The position numbers and the translations under genes were made by a program. From contig NC_091966.1 of assembly GCF_036711975.1 (NCBI RefSeq), forward strand, positions 20,777,501 through 20,841,500: a stretch of DNA of 64,000 nucleotides, written 5' to 3'. The notes under the pieces were generated by a model that saw only the letters and a list, made by a program, of their open reading frames with translations, was not told where the DNA came from and did no database searches. Within the stretch, counting starts at the first letter, position 1; the number at the start of each line of letters is the position of its first letter. This DNA is from Onthophagus taurus. Its lineage: Eukaryota; Arthropoda; Insecta; Coleoptera; Scarabaeidae. Shown here piece after piece: positions 45,565-56,556 of the stretch.

Positions 45565-47641
45565 ACCCGTTTGAAAGCGGAACACCCTCGTAAAATTTGT
45601 ATTTATTATCCGATTTCGATAATTTTTTTTTTAATTGTAGAGCGTAAAAAACTGTATCTTGGGACAAAGAGTGATATTTTTCTTTAAAAAAACAAGGTCT
45701 ACTATTTCACTTTTTAGGTGCTAAAAATGAAGAAATCATATTAGGACATTTTTTACAAAAAATCTGAGTACACCACTGCATTAAGCGCCTTTTGAAATGG
45801 GCATATACCAAATCTCATCAAAAATGGTTACAAATCAACACCGTTACAGATAATTGAAAAATATAATTTTTTATAAATTAATCTCATCTAATCTAGTAGA
45901 CCATGACAAAAATGTAATAATATACAGAGAATAATACAAAACTATTTAACAATATTTAACAGAAATTCAAAAAATTGAAGAAAAAAACAACATTCAAGGT
46001 ATTAATAAAAAATAAAAACTAGTTAAATGTCTGTTGCTTCCACCAATCCACCGTTAACTTCGATACATTTATTGTACCTTCTTCGTGCATTCATTGTTAC
46101 ATTCCTCAGTTGCTCTGGGGTAATGTCTGCATATGCCTGAACTATTCTAGCACGCAGTTCATCTAGCGACTGTGTCCTTGACCTGTAAAGTTTCTGTTTA
46201 AGGATTCCCCAAAGAAAAAAGTCGAGTGGTGTCAAATCAGGACATCTTGGCGGCCATTCAATAAGATGACTATTTCTTCCTATCCATCGATTTTCAAAAT
46301 TTTCATTTAACCAACGCTTTACCACTATTGCGTTATGCACGGGAGACCCATCTAATTGAAATTTTATATTCGCACATATCAGAGGTGGTAAATTGTTTAG
46401 CGCATTCGAAAACTCATTTCTTAAGAAATACAAAAATTTTGTTGAATTTAAATTGCCCTCAAAGAAAAATGGACCAATAATTCTGTTGTCAAGTATTCCG
46501 CACCACACATTTATTTTATGCGAATACTGTCGCCTTGCGTTGATGATCCACTCTGGATTTTCTGTGCACCAATACCTTGAATTTTGCGATGACACCACGC
46601 CATTTGTTGTAAACGTGGCCTCATCGCTAAACAAAATTTCCCTTAAAAAGGTTCTGTTTTCCAAGTATTCACCTTGAGCCCATAAACAGAATTCTAGTCT
46701 TCTCTCTTCGTCTCTTGGTTCAAGAGTGTGTAGAAATTTTGGTTATAGGGTTTAATTTTATTTTTTGTAAGGCACCTTCTAATACATTCTCTTGGAATAT
46801 TTAAATCTATGGCAGCCGTTCTCAAACTCGAATGAGGGTTATTATGAAAATATTCCACTATTTGATTATTATTTCTAATTTCCCGGCGTGGATTTTGAAC
46901 TTTTAGAATTTGTTTTGATACACTGCCTGTATCGTTGAATACCTTATTTACCCGGTGAACGGTGCTAGCACTAACCGGAGGCATATCTGGATGCCTGTTA
47001 TTAAATTCTATAGCCGCTTTTCTTTTCGAAAGAATATTATCGCCAACAAGGCGTACAATTTCAACTTTGTGTCTAACACTTAGTCGTTCCATAATTACAC
47101 CACTAAATTGCACACTTTTTATAAAATTTTTATAAGCACAAAACTGACAGAAGTAATGCTTTAAATCACTTTCATAGAATTCAATTCTTTTTTTTTTATT
47201 TCCATGGTTTACTAGATAACTATTTTTTTATTTCCATGGTTACAAATGTAAATAGTTTTTGTATTATTGGCTGTATTTTATTTCCTTTTTTGTCATGGTT
47301 TACTCCATCTGATCAAATAAATTCATAAAATATTGTATTTTTCAATTATCTGTAACGGTGTTAATTTGTAACCATTTTTGATGAAATTTGGTATATGCCC
47401 ATTTCAAAAGGTGCTTAATGCAGTGGTGTACTCAGATTTTTTGTAAAAAAATTCCTAATATGATTTCTTCATTTTTAGCACCTAAAAAGTGAAATAGTAG
47501 GCCTTGTTTTTTTTAAGAAAAATATCACTCTTTGCCCCAAGATACAGTTTTTTACGCTCTACAATTAAAAAAAATAATTATCGAAATCGGATAATAAATA
47601 CAAATTTTACGAGGGTGTTCCGCTTTCAAACGGGTCAACTG
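45565..47641 (-). mobile_element. Mariner-type element with nearly intact transposase
   Basis: Arms of about 290 bp are inverted copies: 45,565-45,860 and 47,345-47,635, sharing acccgtttgaaagcggaaca, atttattatccgatttcgat and aatggttacaaat. TA follows the right end at 47,642. The left terminus has lost a few bases. A two-part transposase gene lies on the - strand between the arms. It is inserted in PLE 2, so it is the younger of the two. Confidence 0.85.
46023..47113 (-). pseudogene. Mariner-type transposase, one frameshift
   Basis: The N-terminal part (47,113-46,694) starts MQFSGVIMERLSVRHKVEIV and holds a DUF4817-type helix-turn-helix (RKAAIEFNNRHPDMPPVSAS). Near 46,715 a single-base shift moves the frame. 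The C-terminal part (to 46,023) contains ILFSDEATF, KINVWCGIL, FQLDGSPVHNA and WPPRCPDLTPLDFFLWGILK, with all three catalytic aspartates. Spacing between the second and third is 37 residues (DD37D by my count). It ends GGLVEATDI. Except for the frameshift it appears complete at about 360 residues. Confidence 0.85.
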
Positions 47642-47899
47642 TATAATGTCCCCCTAAACTACATTAATCTTGTTTCAGAAGTTAAAAAAAAAATAATTAA
47701 AATTGGTTTCAAATGACTTTTCCCTGGCTGACATCCAAAACATTTTTTACAAATTACATATTTCACAACTAAATAAAATTATATACCCTCGCCACAAATT
47801 GAAAACCAGATTTGTTGTGTTCCCTCGATCACTAACCTCCTTTCACGTAATCTTAAGAAATTTGGCATCACCCAGCTTTTGTCTCCCGAAATAAAATTC

Positions 47900-48255
47900 A
47901 TAGTCGTTTAATTAATAACAAACACGTATTTAAGAGCGAGGAACTTATTGTTAGTGGTGTTTACAGAATTGATTGTCCGGACTGCGATAGAACCTACGTC
48001 GGCCAAACAGGACGTAATATCAACACCAGATTTAAAGAACATATTTCCAAAAATACCTCTGCAGTCCATAAACATATCAGTAAATATAACCATAACATTA
48101 AGTTCGTTAATTGTAAACTATTAAAAAACATTAATAAGTCCAAAGAGATGGATCTCTATGAAGAATTATACATTAACATTCTTAACAAAGAAGAGAAACT
48201 CATCAATGACACTCTAGATCACAATGTCTTTAGACACTTTACTATGTTTATTTAA
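47900..48255 (+). pseudogene. PLE 2 GIY-YIG endonuclease
   Basis: The + strand frame reads SGVYRIDCPDCDRTYVGQTG, then RFKEHISKN, HKHISKYNHN and KSKEMDLYEELYINILNK, ending FRHFTMFI and a TAA. GVY...TYVGQTGRN...RFKEH...E carries the GIY, YIG, Arg and Glu positions of the GIY-YIG nuclease as used by EN+ PLEs. The domain is open from about 47,930 and looks intact, but the RT it was joined to is broken. Confidence 0.85.
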
Positions 48256-48831
48256 TTCCACGCGTTTATATTTAAACAGTTTAAAGTATTTTAAATATTG
48301 CAACTTCATTGAGATCCCTTTCTTATCTTATCTCCCGATCATGCGCTAAACTGTACTCGTACGCCATGCGGTTCTTCACATTCGGTCCTCGATGGATATT
48401 CTTACGCACCAGATGGACTCTCAATAATTTTTTAGTTTTTTAGTTTTTCAACAATTTCAGAATTTTGTATTAGTAAGTTAACTTTTTCGAAGCTTCCATC
48501 ATAAATCCTTATAATCTTATCTCTTCAGCTTTAATTTTGGAACGTTCAAACTTTTTTGGCTTTTCTTTAACGATGAAAATCATGTTTTAAAGTTAATTCT
48601 TAAATTCTTTTGTTATATCTTGCCCATCAGGCTTTTAACTTTGAGTTGAAATTTTTGGAATTTAAACTTTAGAGGTTGTTCAATGTGTCGTATTTTCTAC
48701 ACGTTTCCTCGTGGTTCGTGTGAGATGTTAATTGAATTTTACTCTCTGACTAATATCTCGTAATTTGACGGTAACTATTACTATCCTATTATCTAGTTAA
48801 TTTTAATAATAACAAATAATTTGTACATTTC

Positions 48832-48877
48832 AGTCGTGCCAGAAGAAGGGAGAAGTTACTCCCGAAACTAGTAGCAC
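48832..48877 (+). ncRNA. Hammerhead-like motif at the end of PLE 2
   Basis: Order on the + strand: GTGC (stem I), CAGAAGA, A, stem II GGGAG/CTCCC with loop aagtta, GAAAC, TA, GTA, then GCAC, which pairs with the starting GTGC. U4 of the core is A here, so activity would probably be lost. Confidence 0.5.
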
Positions 48878-48956
48878 TGATCTTAAATATTTTTTAATAA
48901 ATATATTTTCATCGTTTTTTCAAAATTTTTCTTTCAATATATTAGGGCAGCACATT

Positions 48957-49085
48957 GAGCCTTTGGTCGACAATTTGCCATTAAATATATCTCAAATGAT
49001 ATATTTTCAATATGACGGAGCACCAGCACATAATGCCAGAGTTGTTAGTGAATTTTTAAATACTACTACAAACTTTGGCAATAAC
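48957..49085 (+). pseudogene. Mariner transposase fragment
   Basis: The frame reads MIYFQYDGAPAHNARVVSEF then LNT, around the second catalytic aspartate. The same region with the same 3' flank (acatacaatagtttta-aatagaataaaa) is repeated at 50,540-50,745, so both belong to one transposon family. Confidence 0.75.
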
Positions 49086-49560
49086 TTTTAAATACATACA
49101 ATAGTTTTAAATAGAATAAAATGAGTTTTTTTTGTTAATTATTCAATAACTATAAGAAATATACCCCACAAACTATATATATTTGTTATCAGAAGAAAAT
49201 AACAAATTATTTTAGGTCATAGCCAACTATGGTTTCCATTTAAAAAAATAAAGCTACGTCTAAAATATCGAAAATAAAAGATGGGAAAAAAATTCTACCT
49301 ACGCCACTGAATTCTTCGTAAAAAGTTGCCCATATAGTGTTTTATTTATAATACTCCACCTTTGATAATAAGTGAGATATTCGCGATTGTTGTTTTCGCA
49401 AAATTTCCAGTTTTTGCCGATAGGGCGAAAACAAAAGACGATAGCATTAACATTTTCTCGAAAAACGAGATCATGATATGTAAGCTACTTTTTTTCTATC
49501 TTTTTTAGTTTCGGAGATAGCCTATGGGGACATCGAAATTGGGACAGCCTGTACCTAGAA

Positions 49561-50159
49561 CTGGAAACGGCTTCGCGTTAAGCCGTGCGTCTTTTGAAAC
49601 AGTGTTTTACGTTTCGAATACCATGTTGCCTTCTTCAAATACAACTTTGAACTTGTTTCTGAAGGTCTACTGTTGGTTCTAGTGATAGTTCTAGTTTAAG
49701 TTGAATTAGCACCGTTCGTGAAAGCCTCCGTACTTATACTTTTAATCTTTTTAAAAAAATCATAAATTGTTAATTCAATAATTCATTGTATGATTATCAC
49801 CATTTGTTATACAAATTTTTGCTCTCCAATAAAGAAAACCGATTTTTAAAATATCATTTAGTTCTGAGATATACATTTTTAAATATAATGCATTTTGTTT
49901 GAGTCACAAGTATGTATTTCCACTAAATTTTCAAAGCATCGTAATAAATCGGAATTTCAATACATGATTGTGGAATTATTAGCATATCTAATTCTAATTA
50001 TAGGCTTTCCTAGAGAAGAAACGATTTCTCATAATACCTTTTAGTTCTTGAGATATTAATTTTTAAACATAAGACATTTTCTCATTTTTGGAATATACGA
50101 TAATTCAACTATTGAATACAAGTCAATGTGTTGGCTTCAGTTGCGATAAATCCTTCAAC
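49561..50159. other. Spacer with a piece of the agacctagaa repeat
   Basis: 49,555-49,700 contains cctagaactgg, gcgttaagccgtgcgtcttt and ggttctagtgatagttctag, related to the hairpin repeat at 26,784. The rest is AT-rich without genes. Confidence 0.4.
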
Positions 50160-50745
50160 ATCTTACAGCGTAATTGGACAAGACGTCTGACCCAAATACC
50201 GCTGCTCCCGAATATTAAAGAAAAATAAGTATAAACCATACAAAGCGCGGGTAATTCATCATTTACGTGCCGGAGATGCCAATCTAAGATTAGAATTTTG
50301 TCGATGATATTTAGAAAATTTAAATAATCTGCTGTTTGTTCAAAATGTCATCTGGACCGATGAAGTTCCGTTAATAGTGCGTGCATTTTTTCTAACAATG
50401 AACGTATTTCTCTGAATGTTCTCAAGGAAGATTCGGGTTCAATGTATGGTGTGCTCTTTTAAATAATAGAATTTTGGCATATACTATCTATCATGAAAAC
50501 TTAAACTCAGGTAGATACAGATAGATATGTTTTCAACGTGACGAAGCATCAGCGCATAATGCCAGAGTTATTAGTGAATTTTTAAATACAATCTTTAGCA
50601 ATTATTGGAAACATTGTTTTCCATCATGGTATGGTTATCACCATAACAGCATTAACTTTTAAATACATACAATAGTTTTAGATAGAATAAAAACAATTTT
50701 GGCTAACTATTCAATAACTATAAGAAATATACCCAACAAACTATA
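50160..50745 (+). pseudogene. Mariner transposase fragment, second copy
   Basis: Broken frames on the + strand include KPYKARVIHHLRAGDANLRL and EFCR, then NVIWTDEVPL (first catalytic Asp), RFNVWCALLNNRI, and FQRDEASAHNARVISEFLN, where the second catalytic Asp-Gly is Asp-Glu. The 3' flank equals that at 49,085-49,180 and is cut at 50,745 by the next element. Confidence 0.75.
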
Positions 50746-51319
50746 CAGGGTGTCTCAGCGAGACCGGTCATTAGACGCTTCTGGGGTTCTGGCCAACATA
50801 AAAATTTGAGAATTCAGATTTAAGTATTATCAATTGCGTTCTCTTCGACTAAAATATTTTCAGATTTCTAACACTTCCGGTTATACCGGAAGTCGCCACC
50901 TACTTTATTTTTTTAAATGGATTCCGTGTATATTTTTACAAGTTTGGATTTGTCTGTTTTCAGGGCTTACGAATAACTTTACTTTTTGTAATTTGATTCA
51001 GCCCTTCTCGAGTTATTCGAATTTTTCTAGAAAAATCTGCTCCAGCAGACATTTGTTCAAAAAATCAGAGAACACTCGATTTTTGGGATATCAATTTAGG
51101 ATTCAGAACATGCTTAAGCAACATGATGGAGTATGTTTTGGTGCCGAGAACGGCTGTCTAGATCGTTTGGTCACTTTACTATGGCACGTTAACTTTTCGA
51201 AATTTTGAAATACCATAACTTTATTTTCTTAAACAGCACACCCCATATTTTATTACTTATTGTTAGTCGTCTTCGGCGATATGTCCTATACCTAATATTA
51301 ATGGTTTGGTAAATAATTA

Positions 51320-52140
51320 CTATTGGTGCAAAAAGTCAACGCCCCTTACTTTAGAGATCGATATCTTCGTAACCGATCGATGGAAAAATTGTGGTAAAGT
51401 TTATTGTAATCATTGAACATTTCTGCGTATCACAATTTCTGAGTTAAGTGAAAAAGTACCCGATTTTTGAGAGTGCCAGCAACTTTGTCTACTTTTTTCT
51501 CCAAAACTATTTAATGAACGCCTTTATCTAAATAAAGAAATACGGCACGACGTCCTATCTGGGACGCACCATCTGTTTCGATTGGACGGAACCCCCGTCA
51601 CCCCGCACAGCTTACTTCTGTTTCTCTTTAATTTGTAATTCCATTAAATCGCTCTTAAAAAATTAAGGAGCTCTAATTTTGAAAACTGATAACTTTTGAA
51701 ACTGATAACGGAATCCGACAACCGACATTATTTGACATATTTTGGTCAAATTCGCGAGGAAATCCACCCAGCCATTTTCGACATAACGGTGTCTTACTAA
51801 ACCGCGATTTTCCTCGAAACAGTATGGAATATCGAAAAAATAAAATATGCCACTCATTAAGAACACATCAGGCTACTACCTGTTCAAAATTTAAATTTTT
51901 TCGTACGATAGTTTTTGAGAAAAAAAATCGCTAAGTTGACAAAGTTGCCGGTACCGTAAAAAATCGGGTACTTTTTCATTTAACTCGCGATAAAAAGAAA
52001 ACCGTGGATCCGAAAATTTTCAAATTAACATATGTTACGTAGAAATGTTAAATGATTACAACAAACTTTGTCGCAATTTTTTTTATAATCGGAAAATATC
52101 GATCTCTAAAGTGAGGAGCCTTGACTTTTTGCACAGATAG
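51320..52140. mobile_element. TA-flanked MITE nested in the 3.2-kb element
   Basis: The ends are ctattggtgcaaaaagtcaa and, reversed, ctatctgtgcaaaaagtcaa. TA flanks both sides (51,318-51,319 and 52,141-52,142). Arms of about 180 bp match by inversion (ctttagagatcgata and aaaagtacccgattttt). It cuts the left arm of the host element, whose sequence ttggtaaataatta continues at gggttttttg. It is 821 bp and non-coding. Confidence 0.85.
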
Positions 52141-52207
52141 TAGGGTTTTTTGAAAAATGTACACATTATCGATATGACGATATTAACCTAGTGTGCCATG
52201 GAAAACA

Positions 52208-52640
52208 AATGATTAATGGCTTATTGAAAAACATTGTTTGATGCTTGTGAGTCTAAAACCAGTTGAAATGGATATTAATACAGTAAAGAATGTTTATACA
52301 AATGAAGAAGTCCTTAATTTATTTTTTATGTGCGGAAAGTGCGACAAAGTTCTTAGTAGAACTTGCAAAATGTTTCATGAAAAGTATCTACATTTACTTT
52401 CAATGACAACAGGTAAATTTAGAAGAATAGAAGCATTTTTTTCGCATTTTGGACGAATTAATCTGTCCAAAACATTGTTAAATTGACCAAAAAATGTAGT
52501 AGATAATGCAGCGGAAGAGGTGAATACCTTGGCTTATTCTGAGCCCAGTCCCAACGGCTCAATTCGAGCTGCCAAAGAAGATCTAGGAATCATACTACGA
52601 ACTTTGTCACGCTTTTGATGTATGAAAAATAACATAAGAA
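52208..52640 (+). pseudogene. DUF4817-type transposase N-terminal fragment
   Basis: The + strand encodes NTVKNVYTNEEVLNLFFMCG and KYLHLLSMTTGKFRRIEAFF, then after a TGA NAAEEVNTLAYSEPSPNGSI and RAAKEDLGIILRTLSRF. This is the order of DUF4817 (helix-turn-helix) and the second DNA-binding part of mariner-like transposases in insects. The catalytic core is missing. It shows that the palindromic 3.2-kb element derives from a coding mariner-type transposon. Confidence 0.7.
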
Positions 52641-52655
52641 TTTCTTGATTTGTGT

Positions 52656-52935
52656 AATAGTATATTAAAAAACATGTTTCGTAAGACACGTTTGAAATGC
52701 ACGAATTCAAGTTGAAAAACGAGTGGCGAAGCCACGAGTTTTTTAATGAATGAGTGCTTTAAGTCTTATGAACCGTGTTTTTTATGCTATTTTTTGTAAT
52801 TCGCGTCTTTATCTTTTTTTTTTCTCAAAAATAAAATAAATTTTGACAATGTAGGGAAATAGGTATATATATAAATAGAAATTTCAATTAACAATTAGAA
52901 ACTGTCAAAACACAAAATGTTTCATGTACACCTCC
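52656..52935 (-). repeat. Interspersed repeat, copy 2
   Basis: It is the inverted counterpart of 1,130-1,415. In addition it has an internal hairpin, aacgagtggc-gaa-gccacgagtt, at about 52,720-52,745, absent from the first copy. Confidence 0.6.
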
Positions 52936-53988
52936 CAAAATAAGAGAAATTACTCAGAGTTCAATGTCCTCATCATTGTGGACCTTGTATTCGATGCTAA
53001 GAACGTGTTTAAACATCCATGGACAACCATTGTCACATTGACAACTAGAAAAATTAATGACCCAATGTCACCAAGTTGAACTGGTTTCATAAAATGTTAC
53101 TAAAATCTCATTACAACATCGGATGCTGTAAGGAGTCTCATTACAGCACCCGTTTGAGTACTGTTATAGCTTTCATTACCGTCGCGAATTACAAAAATAT
53201 TATTTTCGTTATTGTTATCGATTTTAACTCTTTTTAGTACTAATATTAAGGGACCTAACAGATAATTATTAGCTCACATACATCAAGTGACGTAAACAAA
53301 TAAGTCTTTGACAAGCACTCATTGAGAAGGCTTGTTTTCCATGGCACACTAGGCTAAATATACATATGATATGTGTGCATTTTTCAAAAAACCTAATTAT
53401 CTCTCAAACTATTAATGTTAGGTATAGAACGTATGGGATATAAAAGATGTAGAATGAGACACCGAAGACGACTAAGTAATATAATATGGGGGGTGTCATT
53501 TAAAGAAATTAAGTTATGGTACTTCCAAGTTTCCAAAAGTTAACGTGTCACAGTAAAGTGACCAAACGTTCTAGACAGTCGTTCTTGGCACCAAAATATA
53601 CTCCATCATGTTGCTTAAGCATGTTCTGAATCCTAAATTGATATCCCATAAATCGAAAGTTCTCTGATTTTTTGAACAAATGTCTGCTGGAGCAGATTTT
53701 TCTCGAAAAATTCGAATAACTCGAGAACGGCTGAATCAAATTACACAAAGTAAAGTTATTTATAAACCTTGAGAACAGACAAATCCAAACTTGTAAAAAT
53801 ATACAGGGTGTTCCATTAAAAAAAATAGAGTAGGTGGCGACTTCTATCTAACCGGAAGTGCTAGAAATCTGAAAATATTTTAGTCGAAGAGAACGCAATT
53901 GATAATACTTAAGTCTGAATTTTCAAATTTTTATTTGGCCAGAACCCGAGAAACGTCTAATGATCCGTCTCGATGAAACACCTGTATA

Positions 53989-54400
53989 CAGGATGTATCT
54001 GAATGACTGCAACAAACTTCAAGGGGTGATTCTTTAGTGAAATTTAAGGGTACTTTGATATATGAACCATGGGCGACTAGGCTCCCCTAGGAGCTACACC
54101 CCTCCAAAAATGGCGAAAATGTTTAATTTTTTTTCTCAAAAACCATAAAAGCTAGGAAAATGAAATTTTGGGAATATGTTTAACTAATTTAATAGAGCAC
54201 GTTTTGATCCGATTTGTACTTTCAAACTACCCTTCTAAATTACTAATCATGACTACCCCCGTTCAATTTTTGCCTAGATTTTGTTGTGAAGGTGATAAAT
54301 ACATTGGAATTATTATTTGATTTAGATAGATGAAAATATTCTATAACTTTTTTGCCCGTTTGATGTTCTTCGAAAATTTAATAATTTCCGAGAGAAAAAT
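53989..54400. repeat. One end of a further TA-type element
   Basis: caggatgtatctgaatgact follows TA directly and resembles the ends of the neighbouring elements (cagg-tgt). No matching opposite end was found in the window. No coding sequence. Confidence 0.4.
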
Positions 54401-54407
54401 TAATTAA

Positions 54408-54489
54408 CCCTAGGATGCATAAACCGGGCCTCTCAGGCCCGGCGAGCATTTAGTTACTATGGTTATTTTATTGGTTAAGTATCGTAGGG
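54408..54489. mobile_element. 82-bp piggyBac-type MITE
   Basis: It is flanked by TTAA on both sides (54,404-54,407 and 54,490-54,493). The ends are CCCTAGGAT and, reversed, CCCTACGAT. A subterminal hairpin ccgggcct-ctc-aggcccgg lies near the left end. TTAA duplication and CCCTA termini are piggyBac features. Confidence 0.8.
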
Positions 54490-54563
54490 TTAAACAAACA
54501 CTAACTGTTTGCTGTAGGGTTGTTAATCGAAAGTTGGAATGAATTTTGATTGAAAAAATCGTA

Positions 54564-55579
54564 CACAGTAAAAAATGGATGTAAAAATACATTATACTAC
54601 ATTAAACTACAAGATTGACTTATGAAATAATACATAAATTAACAACGTAATTTTCGAAATCCAGTTAATACCAAGTAAAATGACAGGAAATTAGTATATT
54701 TACAAAATATTACATTTTTTTAATATGAATTACACAAAGCATTGTAAACTATAGGAAAAACCTGTAAATAAATGGAAAATCAAGTAAAACAATGTAAATG
54801 TATTCAATAAATTGGGAAATCATGTAATATTGTTAAAAATTACTATTACGAACATGTAAAATACGGGATGGCCCCACCACCACTTTCTGCGTTCGCACAT
54901 CTGTGCGCTTGGAACTACGCACAACGCGTTGACATCATTGTGCCGAGTACAGTCTAATAACGTATGAATCGTCGAACGTTATACGCGCTCTCTTATAATA
55001 ATAATAATAAACCACTTTAATCTGTCCATTTAGTGTTTGGTTGTTTGGTGCCCTTTAGTACGTATACAGGTTGTACACAAAGTTTTTGTGTTCCAAGTTT
55101 GCCGTCTGTTAAAATTGTAAAAGTTTACACTTTTTTCACTATTCTTTTAATGCTTTTGTACTGTAAAACATTATAACAATTGTGGAAAAACTATTGGCTT
55201 TCATAATTTGGACATAAAACGAATTTGGATAAGTAGAACTTCCATAATGACATTCATATTTTTACATTTATTTAAGCTTAAAATTATGTAAATGTACTGG
55301 GCTGAATAATGAATTATTACATAGCAGACGAACTACAATATTCATAGCACAAGTAATTTTACATATAAATATAGTCATTTTTACGTATTAATACGTGTAC
55401 ATTACCTGGGTTAAGAAGTAAAATTACATCAATCACAAACGAAAAGTACAAACATAGAAATGGAAAATGCGCTTGTTTAGATATGTATTTATTTTGCTAT
55501 TACATACGTGTAACTTTTTACATGAATATCCATGGCAATAAATTACCAGTACTGGACCATGTAATTATTTTTTACTGTG
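54564..55579 (-). mobile_element. 1.0-kb TA-flanked non-coding DNA element, copy 2
   Basis: Reverse-oriented full-length copy of 25,762-26,781. The left side has the TA duplication (54,562-54,563). The right flank reads ca, probably a mutated TA. Confidence 0.85.
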
Positions 55580-56556
55580 CACGGAACGCGGCATTTACCG
55601 AATAGTAATTAGTTCATTAGTTAATAATAAAATAAATCTAAAACCATTATTTGCAGAACCCGTAATATGTAAGACTCATAACTAACAATCATTCTCTGAA
55701 TCAGTTAAAATGAATTGTAACGGTTCCGTTTGAGGTTATTGAATTTCTTAGATTTCGTTCTTTAAATCATTATTTTTCGTATTCATATTCTAATAGTTCG
55801 CGCTTTTTTAGTGGAGTTGTTGCGTGCTTCTTTTTGATTGGTCGGATGAATGCGGAACGTTAAATTTCCGGTCGCGATCTGGGAGAGACGAGAAAAGGTC
55901 GTGGTCTCGACTATACTACTGTTCTGTGGGTCTCGAGAACTTGTCTCACTGTCGTTAGTGGTTCAGTTAAATTTTAGAATGGTTTAGTCCTTTTGAAGAA
56001 TCAATCATTGAGTTTGGTTGTTACTGGGATTGTTCTTCGACCATTTGATGGGATTTGAACTGGATCGCGTACGTTAACAGCGACGCCATCATCGTTTCCA
56101 CGAAGGTTATTTTATTGGAGGCGTTTACGGTAGTTTTGGTCCTCCGTGAAATGTCTTAATCGTGTTGAACCATTATCAACCCACCAATCGACGAGATCAT
56201 CTTCCCCTTGGTAAAGAATTTTAGTGGAAGAATTTTTAGAACGTCATCTTGAAACTGCGCCATCGAAGGTCGTTTGAAAGTCATTTGAAATCTGTTGATG
56301 ACAGATTTGGGTCATCCATAACCTCAATATTTTGGTACCTTTGTTATCTGTTTGGAGAAGATTATTCTGAATTGGATTGGAATTGGAACCGTGGAATACT
56401 GTTTGGGCCCGTAGAAGATTAAGGCTAAGTTGTATTTTTTTGTTTTATGTGAATATCAACTTTATTATTTTTTTGTATAAAATCTGAATTTTGATCAGAG
56501 AAGTTAGAGTTACTCAACTTCTAAAATCTGATATACCGATTGGTAACTTTAATTTT
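55580..56556. other. Less AT-rich block of unknown nature
   Basis: From about 55,790 to 56,420 the base composition is visibly richer in G and C than the surroundings. It contains gattggtcggatgaatgcgg and several gtctcgag-like words. No long frame, LTR pair or promoter motif was established. A solo LTR or a 5' UTR/promoter region are both possible. Confidence 0.35.

Larger units (their letters stand above)
45445..48880 (+). mobile_element. Penelope-like element (PLE) 2, split by a mariner element
   Basis: At 45,445-45,563 the + strand encodes LQFNIFRKPTTTDSII and CDQHKLAAFRFFFNRL, which parallels the RT C-terminal part of PLE 1. The mariner element 45,565-47,641 interrupts it. Then NVPLNYINLVSEV and FSLADIQNIFYKLH continue the same region, followed by a GIY-YIG domain (to 48,255), a long 3' tail and a hammerhead-like motif at 48,832-48,877. 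The RT core is missing on the left, so it is 5'-truncated. Confidence 0.8.
41500..49560. mobile_element. Mariner-type element broken open by later insertions
   Basis: The segments 41,500-41,995 and 49,085-49,560 are inverted copies, sharing gcgaatatctcacttattat, cgaaaacaaaagacgatag and aaaagatgggaaaaaaattc. The right end reads gacatcgaaattgggacagcctg, a terminus of the caggctgtccc type. The left terminus is eroded. A DDE fragment of the same element lies at 48,957-49,085. Copy B, PLE 2 and an intact-looking mariner element fill the inside. Confidence 0.7.
50746..53984. mobile_element. 3.2-kb TA-flanked element with about 600-bp inverted arms
   Basis: The ends cagggtgtctcagcgagacc and, reversed, caggtgtttcatcgagacgg lie next to TA (50,744-50,745 and 53,985-53,986). 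The arms 50,746-51,310 and about 53,400-53,984 are inverted, for example catgatggagtatgttttgg and ctgctccagcagacatttgt. The interior holds a nested MITE (51,320-52,140), a DUF4817 transposase fragment and the repeat copy at 52,656-52,935. Confidence 0.9.
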
